Assembly: GCA_024305745.1 (NCBI GenBank)
Contig: JAHRBS010000004.1
Coordinates: 2,294,001-2,358,000, forward strand
Direction of reading: 5' to 3'
From: Polyporus tsugae
Lineage: Eukaryota > Basidiomycota > Agaricomycetes > Polyporales > Polyporaceae
DNA: 64,000 bases
In this document: in pieces, positions 1-12,651 of the stretch
How positions within the stretch are numbered: position 1 is the stretch's first letter
Layout of the letters: the number at the start of each line of letters is the position of its first letter
Position numbers and translations under genes: made by a program
The notes under the pieces: model-generated
The model's database searches: none
The model's input: only the letters and a program-made list of their open reading frames with translations
What the model was told of the DNA's origin: nothing

Positions 1-3000
1 GGATCTGCAGCACCTTCTGCGCGATCTTGTCACTCTTCTGACTGATGCCCTCGTCGACGGCCTTCATCCCGTCATGCTGCTCGACGTCCGCGCCGGCCGA
101 GAACCGCTTCTTCTTCTTCTCCGTCCCCTTCACACGCTCGTCCGGCTCCGGCTCCTCCTCCTCCATGACCGTCCCCGTCACCCGCTCCGTCTTGATCAAA
201 TCGTCTCCGTTCGCAAACGACTCGGCGAGGGTCGACTCCGTGCTGAACGAGCGGAGCGGGCGCGTACGGCCATCCCCGGGGAAGCGGTGCGCGCCCCCGC
301 TCGTGCTCGGAGCAGAGCGCGTCGAGAGGCGGCTGCTGGGGCGCGAGCCGCCATAGTCCGAGTCGTCGACATCGACGTCGACGGCCATATGCACCAGGGC
401 GCGCTCGATCTGCGCCTCGACCTCCGCGATCATCTCCGCGCGCTCCTCCTCCATCCTCTCCATCTGGGTCCGCATGTCCTCGAGCTCCTCGAGCGCCGTC
501 CTGTGCGCGTCCTCCGTCTCCGACAGTTCTAGCGGCGCGAACGCGAACAAGGCACCAGTTAACGTCCTGCATTCGAGCGGAGAAGAGGGGGGAGGAGAAC
601 CGAATACTCACTGCTCTGCAGCTTCGACTTCTCCGCAGCGGTCATGGTGATCATGCTTGACAGCCGCTTCGTCTCCTTCTGCTCCCTGTTGATCTTGGCG
701 CGCAGGTCGCTCGCCTCCACGCTCAGCTTCTCCGCGTACTGCTCGAACGTGACGAACTTGTCGCGCCAGAGGTCCGACTCGGTCATGAGGAAGTTCAAGC
801 GGCGCGACAGCCGCCCGATCTTCGTCTCTAGGTCGTCGCGCGCGTCGACGAACGCGGACGCGCGCTTGCGGATCGACAGCTGGATGTGCTGCTCCGCGAC
901 GGTGAGGCGCGGCGGTGAGCGCACGGTGCCAAAGGAGCTGATGCGCTTGAGAAGCGAGGGCTTCTTCAGCTTGTCGGCAAGCACGCTGTCGAAGGCCTGG
1001 ATGATGCGCGTCGAATGCCACCACTCGGGCGGCTTGACCATATCCGCGACGGCCGTCGACACTGCGCCGCGTTTCGCCTGGATCTTGCATACCGGGCGGA
1101 ACCTGCCTGCGGGGAAGGCCTCCTTGAATTCGCTGCGGAAGAACGTAAGGGCCGTTTCTACTGCGCGAAGAACTGCTCACAGCGTACCTGGGAACACAGT
1201 GGTCTGGGTGGTAGTGAGGCTCGAAGGCGGCGAGCAGCCTCTGGCGGAAGCGATCGCGCTGCTGCTTCGTCGACACGACCCCGGGCGGAGGCGAGGCGCA
1301 GTTGAGGTAGTTGATGTCGCTGCACGATGCGCGGTCATATGTTAGAATACACCACGAAGCAATCGAAGGGACGGAGATAACGGGACTCACAGATCGACGA
1401 CGCACACCTCGGGCGGCGCGCGGATTGCATATCGGGCCTCGGTTGCGAGGCCAATGATCCACGGGCCGGGGTCGTCGATGTAGATTCTTGCATCACGAGA
1501 GTGCACCGCAGCCAACGCGACGCCGCTCCAGCCGCGAAGCTCGACCAAGTACTTGATGGTGAGCACGGCAATGCCCAGCATAGCAGGATGCCGCGAGTAG
1601 AAGAGGATACGGCCGGTCGGAGCAAGAGCAATCTATCAATTGTTGTAAGTCAAAACGCTTCCTGAAGGGACCCACGCGGACGTCCAACATTACCTCGCAG
1701 ATAGTCAGGATGTTGTCGATATTCAAACACTTGAAGAGCGGCCACATGGTGAAGTTGACGTCGACCAAACCGCGCCCGAAGTCGAGGCCGCCAGGGAAGC
1801 GCGCGACGACTTCCAAGCTCGTCTCGGAAGCGCCGGCATAGTTGGACGAGCCGGAGGTGGTCGAGGAGGCGTCCAAGCGGACGAGCTCGCCAGGGCGGGG
1901 TACGGGATGGGAGAGGATCTTGCTGATCTGGAGAGTGTGGGACTGGACGTCCTTGGAGAACCGCGCCCAGGAGAGTGTGAGATAGTCGCGCATGAGGTCG
2001 TATATCGGGAAGCGCGACACCAGAGCTAGAAGCAACGCCATTATTTCAATCAGCTTCTCTCCACTTTCCGGCTTCAAGAACGCTGCTCACTCAGCGCGTA
2101 TGGCAGCCAGAAGACCGCGTCCCCGGGCAGGAACAACGTGCTCTCCCCCGGCGTATGCCCGACCGTGCTCGCGACCTCGTAGTCGCTCTCGCTCACCGCC
2201 CCGCCCTCACCGTCCGTCTCCGGGTCCAGGTCGGTCTCCGCGTCGGTGCCAGCGCCGCCCCAGGGTCCACGCGCGCTCAGCTTCGCCCGCCGCCGCGCCT
2301 GCATCGCGGGATCGCTCGTCGCGTCGGATGCAGACGGGCCACCCCTGCGACGAGACCCGGGGCGAACAAGGCTGCTCTGCGCGCTCTCCTTTCTCGCACG
2401 ACCTGCTTCTAGCGTGCGACGGATGGCGGCCGAACGCTCCGCATCTGCATGGGACCAGACGGTCAGACAGACTCCGTGATAGGTTATCTGCCCGTTACCC
2501 CCGCTGTTCAGAGCCGAACCGAGCTCGGGCTGCGACCGCGCGCTTGCGCTCTGGCCGTGTGGCAACAGGAACGGGGTGGGGGGCCCGAGATACGCTGACG
2601 ACGGCCGAGCGTGGCGCGTGAAGGGATCGTCTGCATACGGGTAAGCGAACGAGACGTCTGTCGTCGTCGTCAAGACGGAGGCGCGTAACATGTCGGTCGA
2701 CGGGCTCGGCGCAAGCGGGGTCGAGGGCGCCGGGAGCGTGAACGTGAAATTGTGCACCGTCGAGGCCGGCTGCAGCGTCGACGCGATGATTTCCACTTCG
2801 CGCGTGAAAGAGAGCTGCGGTGACGCGCTTCATTAAGCCGCAGCCGGCGCGGAAGCGCGCGGTGAGACGTACCTTGAGTGCCTTGGAGAGCATCTTCCCG
2901 ACCTCCTGCTTGCTCATGTGTCCTGACGAGCTGAAGACGGTCGAGCCTTCTTCGGCCTTGTTCTTCTTCTTGCGCTTACCTCCTCCACCCGCTCCAGGGC

Positions 3001-3847
3001 TAATGGTGCTGCCCAGGACTTCCGGGCGCCACCAACGGCCAACTGCACCTTCGCTATGGTGCAGGCCCATTACGGAGTCGGGGTCGGCGAGGGTCCATGT
3101 CTGAGGACTCTTCGGAAGGCCGGAGACAACATAGAGAGATGCGAGAGGCTGCGTCGGGCCCGACGGTGAGGGGGGCGGGGCACTGACCGAGATGGGTGGG
3201 GCAGAACGCGCGGAAGCGACGGAGTTTCTGTTACTCCCAGGGATGGGTTCCATACTCTGATGCCTTAGGCCGAGGATGCGCGCGGCCTTGTCGGTGCGTG
3301 CGGGGACGAGGGCGTTGACGTAGTCGGCGGGGCCGTCTGTGGGGTGGTCGACGGTGACGTAGTCGAAGTCGTCGTCGAGGGCGGAGTGGAAGGTGGTGGT
3401 GGAGGGGATGTGGGAGCGAGCATTGGAGGAGAAGGGCGAGTGGGCCTGACCGCCGGCCTGACCCTGGATGTGGCCGGATCCGAACTGACCGTCGTCCTTG
3501 TCACTCCCTCCGCTGCCCGAGATGGTGATGATCGGGTCAGGCGCCGGGATGGCTCGCGGCCCTCGCCGTCCGCCTGAAGGCGGCGCTGGCGTCGTCGACC
3601 GCGGGTTAACGTTAACGTTCAGGTTCAAGGAGTGCGTGCTCGTCGCGGAAATGGACCGCATGCTGGGGTTGGACTTGACGGTCGTCCTGCGGGACAGAAT
3701 GGAGCTGGTGGGATTCGTTTTCGCCGCTTCGTCTTCCGAAAAACGAGACTGAGACTTTGCAATCTTCTCACCGATAGGCGGGCCTGGCGTGGCAGAAACA
3801 GCGAGCGGCTGCATGGGCGGTTTCGCTTTGGTGCGGGGACTGTGCAT
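1..3847 (-). CDS. DENN-domain protein (tripartite uDENN-cDENN-dDENN), 3' end outside window
   Basis: Proteins with uDENN-cDENN-dDENN act as Rab GDP/GTP exchange factors in vesicle traffic. Exons read on the minus strand: 3847-2873, 2814-2091, 2025-1694, 1632-1391, 1319-1188, 1132-612, 528-1; all junctions are GT-AG and in phase, giving at least 1151 residues. The first about 230 residues are low-complexity Ser/Pro/Thr. The uDENN part includes YHGVCLTVW and then LFLPGDAVFWLPYAL, continuing across an intron into LVSRFPIYDLMRDYL. The cDENN part includes LFKCLNIDNILTICE, IALAPTGRILFYSRHPAML and LRGWSGVALAA. The dDENN part holds SEFKEAFPAGRFRP and PPEWWHSTRIIQAFDS. A long heptad-rich coiled coil follows (about residues 870-1000), then a basic and acidic tail that leaves the window. 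The start is the first in-frame ATG. The family call is firm; the substrate Rab cannot be read from the sequence. Confidence 0.85.
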
Positions 3848-5382
3848 GTCAATGACGATCTAGAGGAGGAGTGATGACCCTTGGCCAGAGCTGGAGGTGG
3901 AGAGACAAAGAGGAGGGGCCGTGACGGTCGGTAAGGACAGGTTTTAGCTCGCGGAGACTAGGTGAAATGAGCGTGGGGCAAGGACAGAGGGACAGCCTTG
4001 CAGAGAGGTCAGAGGAGAGCGCAGTGCGTTTTTGGTTTGGCTCGGGAGAGCAGTCGGCGATGAAATCGAAGGGGGGGAAGAAGGTAGGCGTTCCTCGCCC
4101 TAGGCCGCATAAGTATGTTTGTTTGCAGACCTCGTCCACGTTAAGCGGCCGGGAGACTAGCTGGCGCGATTAATAGGCGGTGTGATATCCCTGGCTGTTC
4201 TCAGCCTCTCATATCCGACCCTTCCCAAATCCCAGCCTGCCTTCGGACCCTTGCACGCCACGTACCCATGCCTACCCGACTGTTCTATTCCTCCCCTCTC
4301 TGAATTGTAAAACGAGGGAGGGCTATGTCCTCTCCCAGAGTCCCAGGCCGGAGCAGAGCAACTACGCGATCACGTGGGCCCTACCGCGAACCATCTCGCG
4401 TATCTCGATCTCAATCTCCGATGGTTGGCGCCCAATCTCTGATCTGCTTATGTCTATGCAACTTCCGCTTATGGAACCTCCTGGCGGCCACCTTGCGATT
4501 GAAAAGGCCCCGCCCGCACCTTCGTTTTCCAACACTTGTTCCGACACGGCATACTTACAGCTGGGCGTTGCAGTAAGCATCCTCTCTCATCCAACCCCAC
4601 CCCAGCATCAACCCCATGCTGCATGCACTGGCAAGCAAGATAGGCGGCAAATGTTAATGAAAGCTGTCTGATGTCACCCCGTATCCCGCCTTTGGTTCCT
4701 GACGCACGGGTGGTCTCATTCATTTTGACTGTCCGGCGATCCTGCCACCCCGCGGCCAAGAGCCCAACCGGGCAAGCCCCGCGCATCCCACATGCCAAAT
4801 GCTCCGTCGGCCGCGTCAATCCCTGACCAGGGCAGACCAGGGCCTTATGATAAGTAGTACTAGTGCCGCCCCACTCAAGTCTTTAAAAGTTAGTTAGATC
4901 CGTGTGCAATTTGCAACTTTTCAACGTGCATACTCAGTGCGCGGGGAAGCTCACTGAAGCGTGCGGTAACAGGTAAGTATTTTGGCCGGCAGAAATGGTG
5001 GTCACCGCACAACCTGCATCGAAACGTACCCCTGCATCAGTGCGTCATGGATTTAAATCGCCGGCCAAGGAACTCAGGGTTCCAGGTCGCATTCTTCGGG
5101 TGATGCCATGGTCCAAACCCAACTCGCCCTCGCCGGCACCCATGCACCTCCGGACTGCACGGGTGTTGCGTGCCGTACTGTATGTTACCTTTTCAAGTTG
5201 GCAGTCTCAAATGGCGCACACTCCTGGTCCACGATTATTGGTACTTGCGCAGCATGAGGCTGAACGACAGTGTGGTTACTATATATGCTATGCAAATGAG
5301 TGCAGAGTAATTGTCAATGTCAAGACTCAAGAAATCATCCCATCACGACGACCGGCATCACCTCATCTCACCTCATCTCGCC
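3848..5382. other. Intergenic region, no gene seen
   Basis: About 1.5 kb between the start of the DENN gene and the stop of the NIPA-type gene. Open frames here are short, lack recognisable domains and cannot be joined into a conserved protein. It should hold the DENN-gene promoter on the minus strand. Close to the NIPA stop there is a short tandem run of about three copies of a 10-mer of the form CCTCATCTCR at 5371-5400. Confidence 0.6.
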
Positions 5383-7764
5383 TCATCTCGCCTCCTCGCC
5401 TCCGCCCCGAACGACGCGTTCCACGACCGTCTGCAGCCACTTCCACCGCCCCTTCGCGCGGCGGCCGCCCCGACCGTAGGCCTGATTCACCTGCGTCCCA
5501 TCGTCCTGGTCCTCGCCCTCTCCCTCGCCCTGCGCCGCACTCCGCTCCAAATCCCGGTCCGTCCCGTACGGCAGTCCCTCCTGACCAGCAGGAGCCGTCC
5601 GTCGCCGCCGCCTCTCCGCGTCCCCCTCGCTGACGACCCGCCGCATCGTCCACGAGGCTGCACGCGGCGGGAGCCGTGCGCCACCCGCAGCCTGCGCCTC
5701 GCGGTGGCTATGGCTATCAGCTCCGCTCGCCGGCGACACCGAACTAGTCGCCAAACTAGCACCGGCGGCCCCGAAGCTGCCATGCACGCTGTTCGACAAG
5801 CCCAAGCCCGAACCCGAGCCAGACAGAGGTGTTGTCCGTCGTCTTCGCTCCCTGGGCACGATGGAGAACCCCGGGCTGAGCGGTGACAGCCCAATAGAGA
5901 ATCCTCCCAACGCGGACGCGCTCGGGGAGAGCGGGTGTTGCGACATGAGTGCGCCGGGGTTGAGCGACGAGCCCGCCTCGACCGTGGTGCGGCGGCGGCG
6001 GCGACCCGGTGTCGCTCCTGACTGTGTGTCGCTGTGGTCTGGCTCGTCTGCGCTCGAGCGCGAGCGTCGCGGCGGGGACGTGACCAGCGCGGAGTCGCTC
6101 TGCTCCCGGCCGTGCCCGCGCCCGCGCGAACGTGAGGAAGTGCCCGTGGGGCTCGGTGGCGTTGGGGAGACTTGGGGGGCGGCGATGGGCGTGGGGGGTT
6201 CCGTGATGACGTGCAAGCCCAATCCTGCTTGCGTTTGGGTGCGGCTATGCGGTGACTCCGGGCGCGCTTCGTCCTCCATGGGCAGAGGCTCGTCCTCGAA
6301 TTCTTCCTCCTGCGCTGCGATATCGCTCTCACCTGTGCTGAGGAGCTCTTTTGGCGGTTCGCCTTCGGTCCAGGTGCCGATGTCGACGCCGCGGCCACCT
6401 TCAGGTGGGAAGCTGATGACATATACTCCGGCGAGAAGTACGGCGATGCCAAGCAGAACGAGAAGTAGGTGTGTGGTAGACAGTAGCGAGAATTGGTCGA
6501 AGTATATCAGACCATTCACGATTGACGAGAGGTTGTAGAAGCAGAATGCCACTACGGGGTGCTAAGTTTCAACATGAATGTATATTGGGAGTGCATGTAC
6601 TTACATGGGCAGACTAGCGTGGGGTCAGCGAGTACCAAGCCCTTGTGCATGTACCAGAGCTGCAAAAGGGCGAAGACGATTAGACCGAGCAGGAGGACCC
6701 ATGCCTGCCATCTCCAGAATTGATTGTCACCGCCAAGGGTGAGCAGCAGTAGCTCTACGCCACTCTTGGCGAAGAGTAGGCACATGCCTGAGAGTATTCC
6801 TGAAATGGAAGCGTACGAAGAAGCAAGGAAGAGGGGCGTGCGTGGGGATCTGGACGCATAGGATAGAGGGCTCGCAATCATAGAGCTCGCAGTGGGAGAA
6901 GGGGATGGAGAAGTTGACTTGGAGCGGGGATGCGGCTTGCGGTCGATTAGAGGAGTCCGCTCGGTGGGGGAGGTTGGGTCAACAGCATGGTGCGCGGTGG
7001 TAGCTGTTGTCAAGATGGAAGGCGCAACGGTAGGCATCACGAGGGGGGACAGGGGAGGACTGACGTCCACCGGCTTGTAGTGGCGGTGGTAGGAATACTC
7101 CACTGCATGAGCCTGTCAAATGGCTTAGCGTGCACACGACCAACAGGGCTGGTATTACGTACAGTTGCCAGCCAGACAAAAACGGCAAAGCCAAGCAAGG
7201 AGAAGTAGGCTATGAACGTTGGGCGATTGAAAAGGCGTAAGAGGTCCTCGAGAGAGCGGGTGGGTTCAGGTACGATGCCGAAGACAGCGATGAGGACGGC
7301 GCCGCCAGCAATGAGGAGAGTGCCAAGGAACATCCATGGGGAAAAGACGTCGCCGAGGAGAAGACGGGCAAAGAATGCGTTCCAAAGGAGGGAAACTGCG
7401 CCGAGGGGGGCAAGAATGACCACTGGTAGGGAGGCGATTTGGAAGACAGAGCCGAAGAGGTTGGAGGAGAGGAATATGGCTGTGAAGGATGAGTAGGTGA
7501 CCGCAGCAAATGGTAGAACAGGCACACATACCAAAGCCGAGAAGCCACAATCTACGGAACGGTCAGTGGCGGAGATGAGCGCGAGACGGAAGGGACTTAC
7601 GGCCTGCGGTGCTCGACCTTCTGGTGCTCCTCGGAGAGGGCTTGATTCAATATATGGCTCTTGCGCTGGATTGTGAGACCAAGGGATTGGACGAATGATG
7701 CGAGGAGGCCAATAGTGATGCCGATGGGTATAGAGATGCTGAGGTCGCCCGAGTCGACGGCCAT
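5383..7764 (-). CDS. NIPA-family magnesium transporter (DUF803) with long cytosolic tail
   Basis: Exons 7764-7601, 7551-7532 (only 20 nt), 7479-7163, 7112-6605, 6551-5383 give a 725-residue protein in frame. The N-terminal part carries the NIPA multi-helix core, with motifs IPIGITIGLLASFVQSLGL, QIASLPVVILAPLGAVSLLW, NAFFARLLLGD and LIAGGAVLIAVFG; further helices occur at GVELLLLTLGG, WVLLLGLIVFALLQLWYM and LVLLGIAVLLAGVYVISFP. Proteins of this family move Mg2+ across plasma or endosomal membranes. A hydrophilic Ser/Pro/Arg-rich loop sits inside exon 4, and about 300 residues of low-complexity Ser/Arg/Gly tail follow the last helix, much longer than in animal NIPA proteins. The chosen start (MAVDSGDLSIS) puts a short polar leader before helix 1. 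Substrate is inferred from the family only. Confidence 0.85.
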
Positions 7765-8008
7765 AAGGAGAGTGGGGGAAGTGAACCTGGGTAGGATGTT
7801 GTCGTCGAGACAGACACTAGATCTGGGATGCTTCAAGTCCTCCAAGTCGCGGAGAGGCCCGCACATGCCCCCATCCATGCATTGCTATCGTCCGCTTTGG
7901 GAAAGCACGTGCCACCGCCTCTGCCGCCGTCGGCCAACGACGACGTTCAATGCCGTACTTACTTAACGTGGGTAGTGTGGGTAGTACGAGAGAGGCTGAT
8001 AAGGTCCA

Positions 8009-10034
8009 ATGTCCGAGTCCAAGTCATCCTTCTCTTTAGAAGAGCTGCTCAATGAACCCTTCGGCCCATTCCTCGAGGTCTGCGCTCTTACTCCACGTCT
8101 CTCTAGCACGACCTTGAAGAACCCGCTCGTCTTGAAGTGTGTGTTGTTGGAAGCGGGCCCAGGGGTCATCACAGGGTATGTGTAACTCCGACATTCACAA
8201 TGCTAGCTCACCTTTCCTTGAAGCCTCGACGAATGTGAAACATGCCAGCCGGGTCACGACGTGGAGCGCTTCAATGATGGTCTACCAGTTCTGTTCACAG
8301 GCATTCTGGATATCGATAACCCCTCATGGCTCACGTCCCAAGCAATCAGCACCATCGAAAACACCCTTCGCGAACGCAACTACACCGCTCGTCTCGCCAT
8401 TGACTCACAGGCCCAACGCAGAGACATCACGCTTGACTTCGTGTACAAGTCGATTGCCCGCAGTTCGAAGAAAGTCCAAGTCATCATCCAAGGGATAAAG
8501 TTTCAAACAGTCTCATTTATGCAATGTACGCACAGCATCGCTTCACACGCATTCGGTCGAGACTAATGAGATTCACGCCGTGTATCGGTTACAGCTAGAG
8601 AAGTTCCAAACGGCTTACGCTTGGCCAGCTCGCTCAGAAACCAGCCCAACCCGGAGCGCAGCACGTCTAGCAATCCAATCCGCAGATATCAAGTCTCTTC
8701 GCTCCACATAGCAACTTACGAGCGCAGCCGTTGTGTATGTCCCCTGTTTATCCCCCATGCTCGACGGCTGAATACAGCATAGTATCTCCGCCGCTGGCGG
8801 CTTTTTAGCCAACTGCAGGAATTACTCGCGCTTGATGCCGGCCCTGGAAAGCCGTTCAGAGACAATAAGACGCCCCTCGCCGAACGTACGCCCGAGTGGT
8901 TTGTCGAGCTGTATATCCGGCACAAGGCTTACGCTAACGAACAATGTCGATATCGCATTCACTACGACTCGGACTCGGACTCTGACATCGAGTCCGGTGC
9001 CAATGGGTCCCTGAAACCCGGTCTTCACCACGTTCCTCGCCACGTATCGCGGGCAGAGATGCGCATCCGCCTTGAACGAGACGGAGAATGGATCAAGGAC
9101 CAGGTTGGCTTGAGGACGCAGGGCAGATGGCTCGACGTGGGTGTTTGGGCTGACTGGCTTGCGAGTATGCGGTGTGTGCAGAGGACCCTCGTCCGAGTTG
9201 GCAGCCCGACGTCTCAGAGACTGAGTATGACTCTTCGGACAGTGATGTGAAGATGGAGAATTTGCTCCACGCTCCCGAAGGCAACCCAAGACGTAGTGCG
9301 CCCAGACCGAACACAACCGAGGTGAGGAGCCTCTCGCGCGGATCGCATTGAGTACTGATGCCGCCTTTTTACTACAGAGAAAAGTCTCAAAGCCAATCAT
9401 CTCACGCCCCTATTCACCGGTGGTGAACCCCGACGACGGACTCGAAGTGGACGAAACGATGCTGCGAACTTATGATCCCGACTTCTCGCCTGCCTCGACA
9501 ACGCTCGGCTCCCCGATCAGTACCCCTTCGCGCCCGAGCACGCCCGTCGATCCCGACCTACTCGCCTCGCTTCCCGCGGAGTTGTGGCACCCACCGAACG
9601 TCAACGCGCTGCTGATATGGACTTGTCCGTGGAACGGCTGCTCTCATGTGATCGACCTCCTCCACCCGACGGACGAAGACATGGATCATCCGGCAATTCC
9701 GGAGGACGACAAGCGGCGTTTTCAAAGCCAGGACGCGAGTTGGGACGGCAGCGACGTGTGGGCGCGTGACGCGTTTGCGTACATGGCAGACAAGCACCAT
9801 TTCTGGCATCTGGACCAAGCAGGCATTGATGTCGAGGCCATTGGTGGTCGTGTGAGTACTGCCTTTTCCTCTTCGGCGGCGCTGGCGTTGTGGCCAATGG
9901 TGACCTTGTATGTTACACAGTACTTGTTCCGTTGGAGGCATCCGTCTAGTCATCCTCGATCCTCGCAGTTCAGACGCGTGAGGATTGATGACAGAGAGCC
10001 TAGACCCGAGACGATCAAGCAGGAAGATATGTAG
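8009..10034 (+). CDS. CPWxGC-motif family protein, copy 1 (apparent frameshift)
   Basis: Paralogue of the gene at 10358-12386 and lying head to tail with it. Exons 8009-8175, 8224-8525, 8595-8734, 8783-9321, 9378-9851, 9921-10034. Shared features: N-terminal EPFGPFLE; CLDECE-like start of exon 2 (GLDEC); a middle block REVPNG...RRYQVSSLHI; LLALDAGP followed by RTPEWFVELY; HHVPRHVSRAEMR; then TYDPDFSP and LGSPISTPSRPSTP; and a C-terminal block CPWNGC-x-H ... DVWARDAFAYMADKHH ... H with a last exon HPRSSQFR. The C, C, H and H residues could bind zinc. No known domain is recognised; the protein looks nuclear or cytosolic (no signal peptide or membrane helix). The exon total is not a multiple of three: between VWADWL (about 9160) and the acidic stretch starting DPRPSWQ (about 9180) the frame shifts by one. 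Either a base is missing, or 41 nt are spliced out. Confidence 0.7.
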
Positions 10035-10357
10035 CTTGTTCTATAATGGACTGGCCTGAATGCTTTTGCCCGTGGGCCGCGGTGCGATTTTTTTGTCAAG
10101 TTTCTATGTGATCCTCCTGTGCATCAAGCTCAAGCAATCGCTGCCCTTTCCCCGGCTGGACCGTCGCGTTAAGTAACGTTCGGTGCTCAGCGCTTAGTGA
10201 GTCTACAAGGTTTCCCTGTGAATCGCGTTGTCAGTCCAAAATGGATACACATCCCTTCGCTTCTTCGGAAGTTTGCACGTGTTGTACGTAAGATTTCACA
10301 CACGACGAACCTTGTCTCCCCAGTTCAAGTTGTTTGTTCATTACAGTGACCACCACT
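10035..10357 (+). other. Spacer between the two CPWxGC paralogues
   Basis: About 320 bp between the stop of copy 1 and the start of copy 2, carrying the terminator of one and the promoter of the other. No separate gene is seen. Confidence 0.5.
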
Positions 10358-12386
10358 ATGTCGAGATCCCTTCTGGACCTCATCAAGGAGCCCTTTGGTC
10401 CCTTTCTCGAAGAAGAAGCATTGACAAACAGCGTCCCGAATACAACAGTGAAGAACGTCGTAGCTTTGGAATGTCTTCTTCTCGAAGGAAACGGTAGGAT
10501 TACAGGGTATGTACGATCTTATGCGGATCCTGCGCGCACGTGCTCAAGCTTGTAATTGACAGTCTAGACGAATGCGAGAAATTTCAGCCCGAGTACGACA
10601 AGGAACTTTACGAGGACAAAAAGATCCCAGTGCGCTTCCACGGGATCCTCGTGATTCAACGCCTTTCCTGGCTGACCCCCGAGGCCCACGCCGCCATCGA
10701 GGAGGAATTGCGGAACCGCGACCTCGCAGCTCGTCCCAGGTCCAACCCGGATGCCCGCCCAAGCAACCTCACGCTGAAGAACCTTTATGGCCCCGGTAGC
10801 CACCTCAAAGTGAAGGTCAAGATTCAAGGGACTCAAGCGAACTCAGCAGTCTACCTCTTCTGTAAGCGCGACCTCGGGTGGGTGAAGGAGATCGGAGTTA
10901 ACCAATCCCAACCCTAATTCGTAGCAAATGAGGTTCCAACGGGTTTGATGGTCACTACACAGTATGTCCACCTATTGTAACTCGTCTTTAACTTTCCTCA
11001 GTGGAACAACCACAGCAATCGACGATACGTAGTCACTTCGATGCATATCTGCACATACGAACTCAGTCGTCGTGTGAGCGATCAATTTGCGTAGATTCAT
11101 CGCTCTCTTTAAAGCTGATCATACGAACCCAGTACCTCTCGCGGTATCGCTTGCACTATATCCTCCGCACGGTCCTCGCTCTTGATGCAGGATCCAACGT
11201 CCACGCAAACAACAAAACCCCTCTGGAGAAGCGCACTCCGAGATGGTTCGTCGAGCGGTATTGCACATATGTGGCGTACCACGGCCCAGCGAGGCAGCAC
11301 AGGCCCATCTTCTCCCAGGCAGACTCCGACATCGAGCGGGGCACTCCTGGACGGATGAAGAGCGGTTGCGAGCATGTTCTGCGCCATGTCTCCCGAGCGG
11401 AAGTGTGCTCGCGTATTGCGGAGCATGCAGAATGGCTGATACACGAGCAGAGCATGGACAGCAAGGGCAAATGGATTGACGTCGAGGTTTGGACGGCGTG
11501 GCTTCGCCGACTGGACCGCTGGCGTAAGGCAGCGAAGGAATCTGGTCGCAGTTTCGGCGTTTGGGACGCGGACGAGGTCGATATTGAAGACGACATGAGC
11601 GTCGACGGTCTGCCGCTTCCTACAGACCCTACCAAGCGTAGAAAGAAAGCCGCGAAGGTGACCGCCTTTCTTTTTTCTCCCCCCGTAATCATGGTACTCA
11701 CACTAAGTCCATCCCGCCGCGTGTAGACAAATAATAAACGAACGTCGGGTGCTACCTCACCTACAGCAGATGACGTTTACCCCCCACAACACCCTGAAGT
11801 AGACGAGTCGATGATGCGGACGTACGACCCCGACTTCTCGCCTCCATCCACTACCCTGGGTTCCCCCATCAGCACCCCTTCACGCCCGAGCACGCCCACC
11901 GATCCCAGCCTTCTCGAAGTGCTTCCTCTGGAATTCTTCCACCCACCGAACGTCAACGCGCTGCTCATATGGCCGTGCCCATGGGAGGGCTGCTTCCACA
12001 TGATCGACCTCCTCCACTTGACGGACGAAGATCTGGACCACCCCGAGATTTCAGAGGAGGACAGGCGGCGGTTCCGGAGCAAAAACGTTAGCTGGGATGG
12101 AAGCGACGTTTGGGCGCGCGATGCGTTCGCGTATATGGTTGACAAACACCATCGCTGGCATCTTGAGGAGTCGGGCATTGCAGCCGACGAGGTTAAGGGA
12201 CGGGTAAGCATTCCGCCCTTTCCTGACATATTCTTTGGTGACCGCTGTGACCGATCTCGCCCAACTCTACAGTATCACATGCGCTGGAAGAACCCAGCCA
12301 GTCATCCGCGGTCTTCGCAATTTCGACAAGTCAAGGTGGACGACAGGGACCCGGTTCTAGAAAACGTCAAAGAGGAGGATTCGTGA
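10358..12386 (+). CDS. CPWxGC-motif family protein, copy 2 (intact)
   Basis: Exons 10358-10506, 10563-10861, 10925-10961, 11016-11073, 11133-11657, 11727-12203, 12273-12386 sum to 1659 nt, a 552-residue protein. It matches copy 1 along its length: LIKEPFGPFLE at the N-terminus, GLDECE at the start of exon 2, NEVPTG, RRYVVTSMHI, LALDAGS, RTPRWFVERY, HVSRAEVC, VWTAWLRRLDRW, TYDPDFSPPSTTLG, then CPWEGCFHMIDLL and DVWARDAFAYMVDKHHRWH. The last block has two Cys and several His at spacing that resembles a stretched CCHH site; zinc binding is my inference. Intron positions are shared with copy 1 except that copy 1 lacks the intron between exons 3 and 4. Start chosen to align with copy 1; an in-frame ATG-less extension upstream exists. 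Function unknown. Confidence 0.8.
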
Positions 12387-12651
12387 GCAGCGAGTCCTGC
12401 GCTCATGTACATGGATATATTGTTGCTTTATTTGAAACCCGTATGAATTAACACCACCTAGTGCTTGTTCATCATTGCATAGCAAAAATCCTGGAAAGCA
12501 GAAACCAGATCCGATTACGCTATCATATAGTGTTTGCGAGGATGTTCTCTACTGATACAATGCAATGCAGGAAGTCAACTATACATTAGATCCGATCGTT
12601 CCAGAACCGCGAGACCAAATATCCGTCATCTATTTCCCCCTCATGACACTT

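Noticed and set aside
72..611. Long minus-strand open frame (179 codons) overlapping the DENN tail
   Set aside because: It is out of phase with the DENN coding exon at 1-528, which has the conserved coiled coil and correct splice sites; the frame is Arg/Gly-rich as expected for a GC-rich shadow.
608..1462. Long minus-strand open frame (284 codons)
   Set aside because: Part of it overlaps a true exon (1188-1319), but most is a shadow of the dDENN and coiled-coil exon in another frame.
5371..5400. Tandem 10-mer run as a possible CRISPR-like or minisatellite array
   Set aside because: Only about three imperfect units without spacers, in a eukaryotic genome; ordinary short slippage.
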